NCBI RefSeq assembly: GCF_003569805.1
Contig: NZ_KZ984051.1
Span: 1,157,606-1,221,605, forward strand
From: Microbacterium halotolerans
GTDB taxonomy: Bacteria; Actinomycetota; Actinomycetes; Actinomycetales; Microbacteriaceae
DNA: 64,000 bases
Direction of reading: 5' to 3'
Below are positions 8,658-16,288 of this stretch, one piece after another. Within the stretch, counting starts at the first letter, position 1. Every line of letters starts with the position of its first letter. A model generated the notes under the pieces. It worked only from the letters and a program-made list of their open reading frames with translations. It was not told the DNA's origin and ran no database searches. Position numbers and translations under genes: made by a program.

Positions 8658-10055
8658 GTGAGCGTGGAACAGGCATCGGCGAGTCGTGTCGCGCGGCTGC
8701 TCGGCGCGTGGCAGACGGATGAGACTCCGTCCGCGAGCGCGCTGCGGACGGCGCTAGCCGATCTCATCGAGGGCGCTCATCTGCCATCCGGTCAGATGAT
8801 GCCGACCCAGCGCGCTCTGGCAGAAGCGCTGGGCGTCGCGCGAGGGACGGTCGCGCGCGCGTACGCGGGGCTCGTCGCGAGCAGTCACCTCTCGGCGCGT
8901 CAGGGTGCGGGAACCGTCGTGCGCTTCGGGCGCCGCGGTGCCGGCTTCGGGCACGGGCGGCTTGCGTCGTTCGACGAGGAATCGCCGACCGTGCCGATCG
9001 ACCTCGCGTCAGGGGCGCTTCCCGGCAGCGAAGTCGTGGCTCGGAGCATGCCGGAGATCGGTCGTCTGCTGCACGAGCACCATCTTGCGGGTGACGGCTA
9101 CCATCCGGCAGGGCTGCCTGAACTGCGCGCCGCGATCGCGGCCACGATCTCTCGGTCGGGGCTCTCCACCCAGAGCGACGAGGTGCTGATCACGGCGGGT
9201 TCGCAGCAGGCAGTGCGATTGATCTCGGCGGCGTTCGCGGGTCCTGGCAGCCTCGTGGTCGTGGAGGACCCCACCTATCGCGGTGCGCTCGAGGCGTTCT
9301 CCGGGGGCGGGGCGCGGCTTCGGGGCGTGCCGATGTCACCCACCGGTCTCGCCCCGGATCAGCTCGCCGAGGCTGCGAGGAGTGCTGACCTCGTCTACCT
9401 GCAATCGGCGCTGCACAACCCGACCGGCGTGCACACAAGCGGCCAGCGCCGGAGCGAGATCGCCGCCGCGCTGCGCGGTCACCGCTCGATGGTCGTCGAC
9501 GACCAGTCCAGCGCCGATCTGTCGTGGACGCGCTCCGGGCGGCTTCCGGGGCTTGAGCGGTACGTCGACTCGGAGCGGCTGCTGCTGGTCGGCACTCTGT
9601 CGAAGCTGTTCTGGGGCGGGATCAGGGTGGGATGGATCCGTGGCCCGAAGGCGACGATCTCGCGATTGACGGACATGCGTCGCGGTCTCGATCTGTCCGG
9701 CTCCGTGCTCGACCAGCTCGCCGCCGTTCTCGTGCTGCCGCACGCCGAGGCGCAGCAGCGAGGGCGGCGGGAGTGGCTCGCGTCGCAGTTCTCCGCCGCG
9801 ACGACGGTGCTGCGTGCCGCGCTGCCGTCGTGGGAGTGGTGGCTTCCGGCCGGCGGCTCCGGCTTCTGGGTCGACACCGGAGCCGACGCGGTCGCTCTGG
9901 CGCAGCGCGCACTCGCGCGCGGGGTGCGGATGACGGCCGGCCCCGCCTTCTCTCCGCACGAGGGGCATGGCACGTTCCTTCGCCTGCCGGTGTGGCATCC
10001 GGACGGACAGTTCGCTGAGGCGATGGAGATCGTCGCCGACCTCGTGCGCCGGTAG
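8658..10055 (+). CDS. MocR-family regulator (GntR HTH fused to aminotransferase fold)
   Basis: 465 residues. Residues about 15-85 form a GntR winged helix-turn-helix (LPSGQMMPTQRALAEALGVARGTVARAYAGL). The rest is a class I aminotransferase fold. The putative PLP-binding lysine is in VGTLSKLFWGGIRVGWI, with the ITAGSQQAVRLI, HNPTGVH and VVDDQSSADLSW cofactor-site segments. MocR proteins use PLP or a PLP-amine adduct as effector. I start at the GTG at 8658 (AGAGG five bases upstream); the GTG two codons later is an alternative. It is divergent from the Tm-1-like/TIM-barrel pair, which it probably controls. That would link the pair to amine or vitamin B6 chemistry (inference). Confidence 0.83.
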   Translation: MSVEQASASRVARLLGAWQTDETPSASALRTALADLIEGAHLPSGQMMPTQRALAEALGVARGTVARAYAGLVASSHLSARQGAGTVVRFGRRGAGFGHGRLASFDEESPTVPIDLASGALPGSEVVARSMPEIGRLLHEHHLAGDGYHPAGLPELRAAIAATISRSGLSTQSDEVLITAGSQQAVRLISAAFAGPGSLVVVEDPTYRGALEAFSGGGARLRGVPMSPTGLAPDQLAEAARSADLVYLQSALHNPTGVHTSGQRRSEIAAALRGHRSMVVDDQSSADLSWTRSGRLPGLERYVDSERLLLVGTLSKLFWGGIRVGWIRGPKATISRLTDMRRGLDLSGSVLDQLAAVLVLPHAEAQQRGRREWLASQFSAATTVLRAALPSWEWWLPAGGSGFWVDTGADAVALAQRALARGVRMTAGPAFSPHEGHGTFLRLPVWHPDGQFAEAMEIVADLVRR

Positions 10056-10134
10056 CGGCACGCCGCGTTCCGGGCGAATGGACCGTGGTCACGGGGCGCG
10101 ACTCCCAGGAGAACACCGGAATCTGCCGCACCTC

Positions 10135-10177
10135 TTGACATCCGGATTCACCGCGGTAACCTACAACCAAATGGTTG
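10135..10177 (+). promoter_or_regulatory. Promoter and operator of ArsR-family gene (leaderless)
   Basis: TTGACA (10135-10140), a 16-base spacer and TAACCT (10157-10162) form a good vegetative promoter. The expected start is at or a few bases before the ATG at 10171, so the mRNA is probably leaderless. A perfect inverted repeat CAACCA-AA-TGGTTG (10164-10177) covers the start codon and is the likely repressor site. Confidence 0.65.
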
Positions 10178-10518
10178 CATATATTGACACGCGAATCGAG
10201 CTGAGCGACGACGAGGTGGACCGGATGTTCCGGGCCCTCGCCGATGCGACGCGCCGCGACATCGTTCGTCGCACCCTCGAGGGTGAGGCGACCGTGTCGC
10301 AGCTCGCCGCCACCTATGACATGTCCTTCGCGGCGGTGCAGAAGCACGTCGCAGTACTCGAGGAGGCGGGCCTTGTGACCAAGAACCCGCGCGGCCGCGA
10401 GCGCATCGTGCGCGGTGAGCCCGCGCGCATCCGGCAGGCGCAGCGGCTGCTCGATCAGTACGAGCGCATCTGGCGCAGCCGGATCGACAGGCTCGACGAG
10501 CTCCTCGCCGGGTCGTAG
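10171..10518 (+). CDS. ArsR/SmtB-family repressor (SRPBCC-linked subgroup)
   Basis: 115 residues with a winged helix-turn-helix: MFRALADATRRDIVRRTLEGEATVSQLAATYDMSFAAVQKHVAVLEEAGLV. It has no cysteine metal site, so it is not an arsenic or metal sensor. This subgroup (PDSR-type) is usually paired with a downstream AHSA1/SRPBCC gene, and that gene follows 63 bp later. The start codon overlaps a perfect palindrome and lies just downstream of a strong promoter, which suggests tight autorepression. The effector is unknown. Confidence 0.88.
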   Translation: MVAYIDTRIELSDDEVDRMFRALADATRRDIVRRTLEGEATVSQLAATYDMSFAAVQKHVAVLEEAGLVTKNPRGRERIVRGEPARIRQAQRLLDQYERIWRSRIDRLDELLAGS

Positions 10519-10581
10519 CCGAAGCCATCAGGGCCCGCACAGAGGCGGGCACCGCACATCACCATTCAGGAAAGGCACACA

Positions 10582-11556
10582 ATGCCCGTTGCATCGATCG
10601 AGAAGGATCTCGACGCACTGACCATGACCATCGTCGCGGACTTCACCGTGCCGGTCTCCCGGCTGTGGAACGCGTACGCCGACCCGCGTCAGATCGAGAA
10701 GTTCTGGGGACCGCCGGAGTACCCCGCGACGTTCACCAGGCACGACGTGGCCGTCGGCGGCCGATCGGACTACTTCATGACGGGGCCCGACGGCTCCAGT
10801 CACGGCGGCTACTGGGAGTTCCTCGACGTCGTCGAGGGGGAGTCGTTCACCGTGCGCGACGGCTTCAGCAATGACGACGGCACCCAGAACACCGACATGC
10901 CCAGCATGGAGATGGCGTTCACCTTCGAGGAGGCGCCGCAGGGGTCGCGCCTGGTCACCGTCACGAGCTTCGGCTCGCTCGAGCAGCTCGAACAGCTCAT
11001 CGCCATGGGGATGGAGGAGGGCACGCGAGAGGCCATGGGGCAGATCGATGACGTGCTCGCCGACCTCGCCTCGTTCGCGGTCGGTCGCAGCGCCGAGGCT
11101 CAGGTCCTCAGCGACACGAAGGTGCGGGTCTCCCGCGTCATCCGTGGCAGCGTCGAGCAGGTCTGGCGCGCCCACCACGACGCGGATCTGATGAAGCGCT
11201 GGCTGCTGGGCCCTGACGGCTGGGTCATGGTCACATGCGACCTGGCCGATTCCGTCGGAGACACGTTCACGCAGGAGTGGGAGCGCGCAGGCGGCGGCGA
11301 CCGCTTCGGCTTCACGGGCGAGCTGCTCGAGAGCGCCCCGCCGCACCGCGAGGTCACCACGGAGTCGATGATCGGAATGGAGGGAGACCCATCGACCAAC
11401 GAGCTCACGCTCACGGCGGTCGACGGCGGCACCCTGCTCGCGCTCGTGATCACCTACCCGTCGAGCGAGGTGCGTGACATCGTGCTCGGCACCGGCATGG
11501 TCGACGGCATGGAGTCCAGCTACGCCCGGCTGGAGAGCGAACTCGTCGCGGTGTGA
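10582..11556 (+). CDS. Tandem SRPBCC (AHSA1-like) domain protein
   Basis: 324 residues made of two START/SRPBCC folds in tandem. Domain 1 (about 5-150) has VPVSRLWNAYADPRQIEKFWGPPEYPA; domain 2 (about 175-320) has VIRGSVEQVWRAHHDADLMKRWLLGPDGW. Single-domain versions are about 150 residues, so this is an internal fusion or duplication. The fold makes a deep hydrophobic pocket that binds lipids or aromatic ligands. AGGAAAG lies before the ATG. The gene follows the ArsR-type repressor and is probably in its operon, so it may bind or remove the compound the repressor senses. Confidence 0.85.
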   Translation: MPVASIEKDLDALTMTIVADFTVPVSRLWNAYADPRQIEKFWGPPEYPATFTRHDVAVGGRSDYFMTGPDGSSHGGYWEFLDVVEGESFTVRDGFSNDDGTQNTDMPSMEMAFTFEEAPQGSRLVTVTSFGSLEQLEQLIAMGMEEGTREAMGQIDDVLADLASFAVGRSAEAQVLSDTKVRVSRVIRGSVEQVWRAHHDADLMKRWLLGPDGWVMVTCDLADSVGDTFTQEWERAGGGDRFGFTGELLESAPPHREVTTESMIGMEGDPSTNELTLTAVDGGTLLALVITYPSSEVRDIVLGTGMVDGMESSYARLESELVAV

Positions 11557-11588
11557 GGGATCGCGCACGGTCGACGAAGGGAATCAGG

Positions 11589-11879
11589 ATGTCGTTTCAG
11601 GCGTACCTCGACGCGGTCGAGGACAAGACGGGGCTCACGCCCCGGCAGCTCGTAGAGATCGCGCGGGGCAGGGGATTCGACGAACCGACGGTGAAGGCCG
11701 GCGCGATCCTCGATTGGCTCAAAGCGGACTACGGGCTCGGTCGCGGGCACGGCATGGCGCTCGTGCACGTCATCAAGAAGGGGACGACGATCGACAGCAA
11801 GCACGTCGGATCGAGCGGCAGCCACCGTGACGAGAGCGACACGCTCTGGCTCGACGGCAAGGCGACCAAGCCCGTCTGA
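11589..11879 (+). CDS. DUF4287 domain protein
   Basis: 96 residues. The N-terminus MSFQAYLDAVEDKTGLTPRQ and the central GAILDWLKADYGLGRGHGMALVHVIKKG are characteristic of DUF4287, small proteins frequent in actinobacteria and often found beside or fused with SRPBCC or DUF5655 domains. The function is unknown. It begins 32 bp after the SRPBCC gene and is probably the third gene of that operon. A strong hairpin 11 bp beyond its stop ends the unit. The ATG at 11589 was preferred over an in-frame upstream GTG because family members begin with this sequence. Confidence 0.85.
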   Translation: MSFQAYLDAVEDKTGLTPRQLVEIARGRGFDEPTVKAGAILDWLKADYGLGRGHGMALVHVIKKGTTIDSKHVGSSGSHRDESDTLWLDGKATKPV

Positions 11880-11890
11880 ACCACCCGGCA

Positions 11891-11928
11891 ACGAAGCGAC
11901 CCCGCCGGAGAGGCGGGGTCGCTTCGTG
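11891..11928. terminator. Bidirectional hairpin terminator
   Basis: A 16-bp stem (ACGAAGCGACCCCGCC and its complement, with one small irregularity) and a short loop lie between the plus-strand DUF4287 gene and the minus-strand small protein at 11943. It can serve both strands. Confidence 0.75.
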
Positions 11929-11942
11929 CTGTGCGGGGTGCG

Positions 11943-12050
11943 TCAGGCGTCTTCGCCCTCGGCCTGCGACGGGCGGTCGAACCAGTACGGGCGGCCGATG
12001 AAGTCGAGAGCGTCGGTGTCCTCGTCGATGAGGTTGGCGGTAAGCGACAT
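11943..12050 (-). CDS. Small acidic orphan protein, 35 residues
   Basis: A 36-codon frame with a very strong Shine-Dalgarno sequence (GAAGGAGGA, four to five bases before ATG). The product begins MSLTANLIDEDTD, continues with an aromatic FIGRPYWFDRP core and ends with an acidic tail; it has ten acidic residues and no Cys, Lys or His. It lies alone between a bidirectional terminator and the terminator of the arsenic genes, so it appears to be its own transcription unit. I do not recognise the family. It could be a conserved small regulatory protein or a peptide precursor; the lack of nearby modification enzymes argues against a RiPP. The ribosome binding site is the main evidence that it is real. 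Confidence 0.55.
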   Translation of the reverse strand: MSLTANLIDEDTDALDFIGRPYWFDRPSQAEGEDA

Positions 12051-12116
12051 GATGTCCTCCTTCGGTGGTGCACCCAGCTTGCGCCGCTCTGAGGTGGCCG
12101 GATGACGTAAACCCGG

Positions 12117-12138
12117 ATCAAGAAGTGCGATTCTTGAT
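12117..12138. repeat. Short palindrome sharing a core with family E repeat
   Basis: ATCAAGAA-GTGCGA-TTCTTGAT. The 13-base core AGAAGTGCGATTC is identical to one arm of the long palindrome at 47636-47691. It lies about 70 bp upstream of the 35-residue protein gene. It may be a decayed half copy of that repeat or an operator. Confidence 0.4.
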
Positions 12139-12180
12139 GAATCTGGAAGGAATCGGCCTGTCTGCGCATGGAGATCACGA

Positions 12181-12222
12181 GAAACCGCCCGCGAATCCTC
12201 CGTGGGGAGGTCGCGGGCGGTT
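12181..12222. terminator. Hairpin terminator of arsenic cluster
   Basis: The stem AACCGCCCGCGA pairs with TCGCGGGCGGTT, with an inner CCTCC/GGGAGG helix. It lies 16 bp beyond the stop of the minus-strand LMWP protein gene at 12238. Confidence 0.65.
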
Positions 12223-12237
12223 CGTTTGACGGTGTCG

Positions 12238-12864
12238 TCAGGAGGGTGTGATCTCCGAGACGAGAGTCTCGACCCGCGCGCGGATCTCGTCTCGCACCCG
12301 ACGAACCCCGTCGAGGTCGAGGTCGGCGGGGTCGTCGAGCTGCCAGTCCTCGTAGCGCTTTCCCGGGTAGATCGGGCACGCGTCCCCGCAGCCCATTGTG
12401 ATGACCGCGTCCGCGGCTCGCACGACGTCGTCGGTGAGCGGTTTCGGGTACTCCTGCGCCAGATCGACACCGAGTTCCGTGAGCGCCTCCTGCACGTTCG
12501 GAAGGATGAACTCGCCTGGCTGCGAACCGGCGGAGCGCACGTGCACGCGGTCGCCGGCCACCATCGTGGTCAGCGCGGCAGCCATCTGAGAGCGGCCGGA
12601 GTTCTGCACGCAGACGTACAGGATCTCGGGGTGAGGCTTCGCGATCAGGCCCTTCGACTGTGCAAGCGCGGTCAGTCGCTCGTAGGCGAAGTGCTCGCTC
12701 AGCGGTGGGAGCAGGTCGGTGACCTTGGCCGTGCGCCCGAGCGCGGCGTGCGACTCGAACACGACGCGCTCGACGGTCTCGGCGTTCACGACGCCCTCGA
12801 AACGGGCGGCGAGGCGTTCGGCCGCCCTCGTGAGCACGGCGTGCGGGTCGAGCAGACTGGTCAT
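12238..12864 (-). CDS. Arsenate reductase-type LMW phosphatase with N-terminal helical domain
   Basis: 208 residues. About 75 N-terminal residues form an all-helical domain (a three-helix-bundle type, MTSLLDPHAVLTRAAERLAARFEG). The rest is a low-molecular-weight protein tyrosine phosphatase/arsenate reductase fold. The CX5R loop CVQNSGR starts at C85, and a second redox pair C159/C163 is in MGCGDACP. It resembles the actinobacterial mycothiol- or thioredoxin-linked arsenate reductases. It lies 22 bp from the stop of the single-domain ArsC and is probably cotranscribed. Two ArsC paralogues in tandem may use different reductants (inference). The ATG at 12864 was chosen because the family begins at this point. 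Confidence 0.85.
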   Translation of the reverse strand: MTSLLDPHAVLTRAAERLAARFEGVVNAETVERVVFESHAALGRTAKVTDLLPPLSEHFAYERLTALAQSKGLIAKPHPEILYVCVQNSGRSQMAAALTTMVAGDRVHVRSAGSQPGEFILPNVQEALTELGVDLAQEYPKPLTDDVVRAADAVITMGCGDACPIYPGKRYEDWQLDDPADLDLDGVRRVRDEIRARVETLVSEITPS

Positions 12865-12886
12865 GGCGGTGTCGTCCTGTTCTCGA

Positions 12887-13288
12887 TCAGGCCGCGAGCT
12901 CGGTGACGAGCTTCTCGACGCGGCCGCGGATGTCGTCTCGGATCGGGCGGACCGCGTCGATGCCCTGCCCTGCCGGGTCGTCGAGCTCCCAGTCCTCATA
13001 GCGCTTGCCGGGGAAGATGGGGCACGCGTCGCCGCAGCCCATCGTGATCACGACGTCCGACTCGCGCACGGCGTCCGTGGTGAGCAGCTTCGGGGTGTTG
13101 TTCCGGATGTCGATGCCGACCTCGTTCATCGCCTCGACGGCGACGGGGTTGATCTGATCCTTCGGCTCGCTCCCTGCCGAAAGAACCTCGACGGCGTCTC
13201 CCGCGAGGTGCTGCAGCCATCCGGCGGCCATCTGCGATCGTCCTGCGTTGTGCACGCACACGAACAGAACGGTGGGCTTGTCGGTCAT
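12887..13288 (-). CDS. arsC: Arsenate reductase (LMW protein tyrosine phosphatase type)
   Basis: 133 residues, the usual length. It reduces arsenate to arsenite for export by Acr3. The catalytic loop CVHNAGRS has the nucleophile C11 and R17. The second cysteine pair C85 and C89 lies in TMGCGDACPIFPGKRYEDW, the segment that resolves the disulfide in the thioredoxin-coupled class. GGGAGAGAA precedes the ATG. It sits between the flavoprotein and the second ArsC-type gene on the minus strand, with the ArsR/Acr3 pair divergent. Confidence 0.9.
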   Translation of the reverse strand: MTDKPTVLFVCVHNAGRSQMAAGWLQHLAGDAVEVLSAGSEPKDQINPVAVEAMNEVGIDIRNNTPKLLTTDAVRESDVVITMGCGDACPIFPGKRYEDWELDDPAGQGIDAVRPIRDDIRGRVEKLVTELAA

Positions 13289-13369
13289 TTCTCTCCCTCG
13301 GTCAGGCGAAAAGGCTAGATGGTCTCGGCGCCGTCCAGGTGAACGGAAGGCGAACGGATAGTGGTGGCA

Positions 13370-14659
13370 TCAGCAGCAGCCGCCTCCCGCATCGCAGACG
13401 CCGGTGGCGGGCAGCGTGAGCTCGATGCGCCCCGCCGACTCGGCGTCGCCGGCGAGCCAGGCGACGACGCTGCGCACCTGCTCGTACCCGGTGCGCAGCA
13501 GGAAGGTCGGGGCGCGGCCGTAGCTCTTCATCCCGACGATGTAGAAGCCGGCCTCGGGATGCGACAGCTCGCGATAGCCGTGCGGCTCCACAGTGCCGCA
13601 CGAGTGCACGTTGGGATCGATCATGGGCGCGAGGCGGCGGGGTGCCTCCACGATGTCGTCGAGATCCAGGCGCAGCTCCCGCAGCATGGCCAGGTCGGGG
13701 CGGAATCCTGTGCTGGTCACCACGAGATCGCTGTCGTGCGTCTGCCCCCGCGTTCCGGAGAGCCGGACTCCGCCGTTGTGCGGGGCGGCCGATGCGATCT
13801 CGAACGAGTCGACGACCTCGACGCGGCCGGCCGCCACGAGCTGCTCCAGCCGGGAACCGAGCGCGCCGCGGCCCTCGAGGTCGTCGTCCGCGGTCGTCAC
13901 GCGCTTCGCCGCGCGGTTCCGGATGAGCCACGTCGTGCGGGTGCCCGGCGCCAGCTGCGCGAGCGTCGCGAGGGCGATCAGCGTGTTCGCCGCGGAGTGA
14001 CCCGCGCCGACGACGGTGGTGTGCCGACCGGCGAAACGCGCGCGGTCTCGGCCGAGCACATCGGGCAGCGCGGGCTCGACGTGCTCGGCGACCGCGTCGA
14101 GCCCGATCGGGTCGAGCCCGTTGGAGCCGAGTGCGGCGGGAGTCGCCCACGTGCCGGATGCGTCGATCACGGCGCGAGCGAGGGTATCGACTGCCGTACC
14201 GTCCGATTCCGTCACTCGCAGGACGAAAGGTGCGCGGCCGCGCCCCGCGGTGCGCGTGCGATCCATTCCCTCGCGGGAGACCGCGGCGACAGTCGCGCCG
14301 AACCGGATGTGCGGCGCGACCGCCGGATGCTCGGCGAGCGGGGTGAGGTATTCGTCGACGAGGGCATCGCCGGTGGGGGCGACGTCACCTGGCGGCTCCT
14401 GCCATCCGGTGTCCGCCAGAAGTGCGCGCGCGGCGTCGTCGATCAGGTGCTCCCACGGGGAGAACAGTCGGGTGTGGCCCCATGCCCTGACCGCGGCGGC
14501 GACGGTGTCGGCCCGCTCGAACACGCAGAACGGGATGCCGCGCCGGGCGAGGTGCGCGGCCGCGGCCAGGCCGACCGGGCCGCTCCCCACGACGGCGATG
14601 GGCAGCGCGTCGAGGCGCGCGTCAGCCTGCACGCGCGGAGTGAGGTCGAGAAGGGTCAT
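13370..14659 (-). CDS. FAD-dependent oxidoreductase of the arsenic cluster
   Basis: 429 residues of the flavoprotein/monooxygenase-like family common in actinobacterial ars operons. The FAD dinucleotide-binding motif is VVGSGPVGLAAAAHLARRG near residues 23-41. A second NAD(P)H-binding motif is VVGAGHSAANTLIALA near the middle, with FVLRVTESDG and TSTGFRPDL segments. The C-terminus ends CDAGGGCC, a cysteine tail that could take part in thiol transfer or bind As(III). AAGGAA precedes the ATG. It is divergent from arsR and leads the minus-strand ars operon. It may reduce the arsenate reductases or oxidise arsenite; the direction cannot be told from sequence. Confidence 0.8.
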   Translation of the reverse strand: MTLLDLTPRVQADARLDALPIAVVGSGPVGLAAAAHLARRGIPFCVFERADTVAAAVRAWGHTRLFSPWEHLIDDAARALLADTGWQEPPGDVAPTGDALVDEYLTPLAEHPAVAPHIRFGATVAAVSREGMDRTRTAGRGRAPFVLRVTESDGTAVDTLARAVIDASGTWATPAALGSNGLDPIGLDAVAEHVEPALPDVLGRDRARFAGRHTTVVGAGHSAANTLIALATLAQLAPGTRTTWLIRNRAAKRVTTADDDLEGRGALGSRLEQLVAAGRVEVVDSFEIASAAPHNGGVRLSGTRGQTHDSDLVVTSTGFRPDLAMLRELRLDLDDIVEAPRRLAPMIDPNVHSCGTVEPHGYRELSHPEAGFYIVGMKSYGRAPTFLLRTGYEQVRSVVAWLAGDAESAGRIELTLPATGVCDAGGGCC

Positions 14660-14744
14660 GTGTCGTTCCTTGCATCGAGGATGATCGATGAATCCATCGT
14701 GCCCTCATCTATCGAAGATTGTCAATATTTACTATCATCGATGT
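14660..14744. promoter_or_regulatory. Divergent ars promoter/operator region
   Basis: The 85-bp gap between the flavoprotein gene and arsR is locally AT-rich and holds several ATCGA/ATCGATGA repeats (for example GATCGATGAATCC, CTATCGAAG and CATCGATG just before the arsR start), as expected for ArsR dimer sites. TACTAT at about 14730 is a possible -10 for arsR. Binding of ArsR here would control both directions. Confidence 0.55.
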
Positions 14745-15146
14745 ATGACCGCTGAGATCCCCGTGCTGATCGACCGAGCAGACCGCGCGCTCGCGACAGA
14801 CGATGCCGCATCGGCGCAGGAGCCGAGCGCCTCGGCCGTGTGCTGCGCACCCCTCGTGCGCGAACCGCTCGGGGTGGACGAAGCAGACGACTTCGCGAAG
14901 ACGATGAAGGCGCTCGCCGACCCGACTCGGCTGCGACTGCTGTCCATCGTCGCCGCGACAGCCGAGAAGGAAGCGTGCGTGTGCGACCTCACCGAGCCGG
15001 TGGGCCTGAGCCAGCCGACCGTCTCGCACCATCTGAAGATCCTCACGGACGCGGGCTTCCTCGCGCGCAGCAAGCGCGGCACCTGGGCGTACTACTCGCT
15101 CGTGCCCGGCTCGCTCGAGCGCGTCGCCGACGTGCTGAACCCGTGA
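14745..15146 (+). CDS. arsR: ArsR-type arsenite-responsive repressor
   Basis: 133 residues with a winged helix-turn-helix (TMKALADPTRLRLLSIVA ... GLSQPTVSHHLKILTDAGFLARSKRG). Adjacent cysteines C33 and C34 in the N-terminal extension, plus C78/C80 in EACVCDL, form a trigonal sulfur site like that of Corynebacterium ArsR, which uses two N-terminal cysteines and one in the core. It represses the divergent ars genes and acr3 until As(III) binds. It is 49 bp upstream of acr3 on the same strand. Confidence 0.9.
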   Translation: MTAEIPVLIDRADRALATDDAASAQEPSASAVCCAPLVREPLGVDEADDFAKTMKALADPTRLRLLSIVAATAEKEACVCDLTEPVGLSQPTVSHHLKILTDAGFLARSKRGTWAYYSLVPGSLERVADVLNP

Positions 15147-15195
15147 CCTGCGTGACCGTGCCGACGTCCCGCTCCCGACCATCTGGAGAACATTC

Positions 15196-16266
15196 ATGAC
15201 CGACACCGCAACCCGCCAGGTGCCGCGGCGCCTCAGCACGCTCGACAGATGGCTGCCCGCCTGGATCGGACTGGCGATGATCGTCGGCCTCGCGCTGGGC
15301 AGCTTCGTGCCGGCGATGTCCGGGTGGCTCGCCGCGATGGAGGTCGGCGGCATCTCGCTGCCGATCGGCCTCGGTCTGCTCGTGATGATGTACCCTGTGC
15401 TCGCGAAGGTCCGCTACGACCGCGTCGCGGCCGTGACGGGTGACGTGAAGCTGCTGGTGTCGTCGCTGCTGCTGAACTGGCTGCTCGGGCCCGCCGTGAT
15501 GTTCGCGCTGGCGTGGCTGCTCGTGCCCGATCTGCCCGAGTACCGCACGGGCCTCATCCTGGTGGGTCTCGCCCGCTGCATCGCCATGGTCGTGATCTGG
15601 AACGACCTCGCGTGCGGCGACCGTGAGGCCACCGCCGTACTGGTCGCGATCAACTCGGTTTTCCAGGTGGTCGCGTTCGCCTTCCTCGGCTGGTTCTACC
15701 TCACGGTGCTGCCGGGGTGGCTCGGCCTCGACACGCAGGGGCTCGAGGTGTCGGTGTGGCAGATCGCGCTGAACGTGCTGGTGTTCCTCGGGGTCCCCCT
15801 CGTGGCGGGGTTCGCGTCTCGCTTCATCGGGGAGCGCACCAAGGGGCGTGACTGGTACGAGGGCTCCTTCCTGCCGAAGATCGGGCCGTGGGCGCTGTAC
15901 GGGCTGCTGTTCACGATCGTGCTGCTGTTCGCGCTGCAGGGCGAGGCGATCCTCGCCAAGCCGCTCGATGTCGTCCGGATCGCCCTGCCGCTGCTGGCCT
16001 ACTTCGCGATCATGTGGTTCGCGGGACTGCTGCTCGGGCGCGGCCTCGGCCTCGGCTACGCGCGCTCGACGGCCTTGGCGTTCACAGCGGCCGGCAACAA
16101 CTTCGAGCTCGCCATCGCCGTGGCGATCGGCACATTCGGCGCCACCAGCGGGCAGGCGCTCGCCGGGGCCGTCGGCCCGCTGATCGAGGTGCCCGTGCTG
16201 GTGGGGCTGGTGTACGTGTCGCTGTGGGCGGCGCGGGCGTGGTTCCACGAGGAGCCGGCGCGGTAG
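15196..16266 (+). CDS. acr3: Acr3-type arsenite efflux permease
   Basis: 356 residues with ten hydrophobic segments. It expels arsenite across the cytoplasmic membrane. The family motif RCIAMVVIWNDLACGD contains the conserved cysteine (C128, matching C129 of Corynebacterium Acr3). The late AAGNNFELAIAVAIGTFG segment carries the conserved glutamate. CTGGAGAA precedes the ATG. It is expressed with arsR, opposite to the arsC genes, which completes a reduce-and-export pathway. Confidence 0.93.
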   Translation: MTDTATRQVPRRLSTLDRWLPAWIGLAMIVGLALGSFVPAMSGWLAAMEVGGISLPIGLGLLVMMYPVLAKVRYDRVAAVTGDVKLLVSSLLLNWLLGPAVMFALAWLLVPDLPEYRTGLILVGLARCIAMVVIWNDLACGDREATAVLVAINSVFQVVAFAFLGWFYLTVLPGWLGLDTQGLEVSVWQIALNVLVFLGVPLVAGFASRFIGERTKGRDWYEGSFLPKIGPWALYGLLFTIVLLFALQGEAILAKPLDVVRIALPLLAYFAIMWFAGLLLGRGLGLGYARSTALAFTAAGNNFELAIAVAIGTFGATSGQALAGAVGPLIEVPVLVGLVYVSLWAARAWFHEEPAR

Positions 16267-16288
16267 CGAGCGAAAGTCGGGGTGCGGG

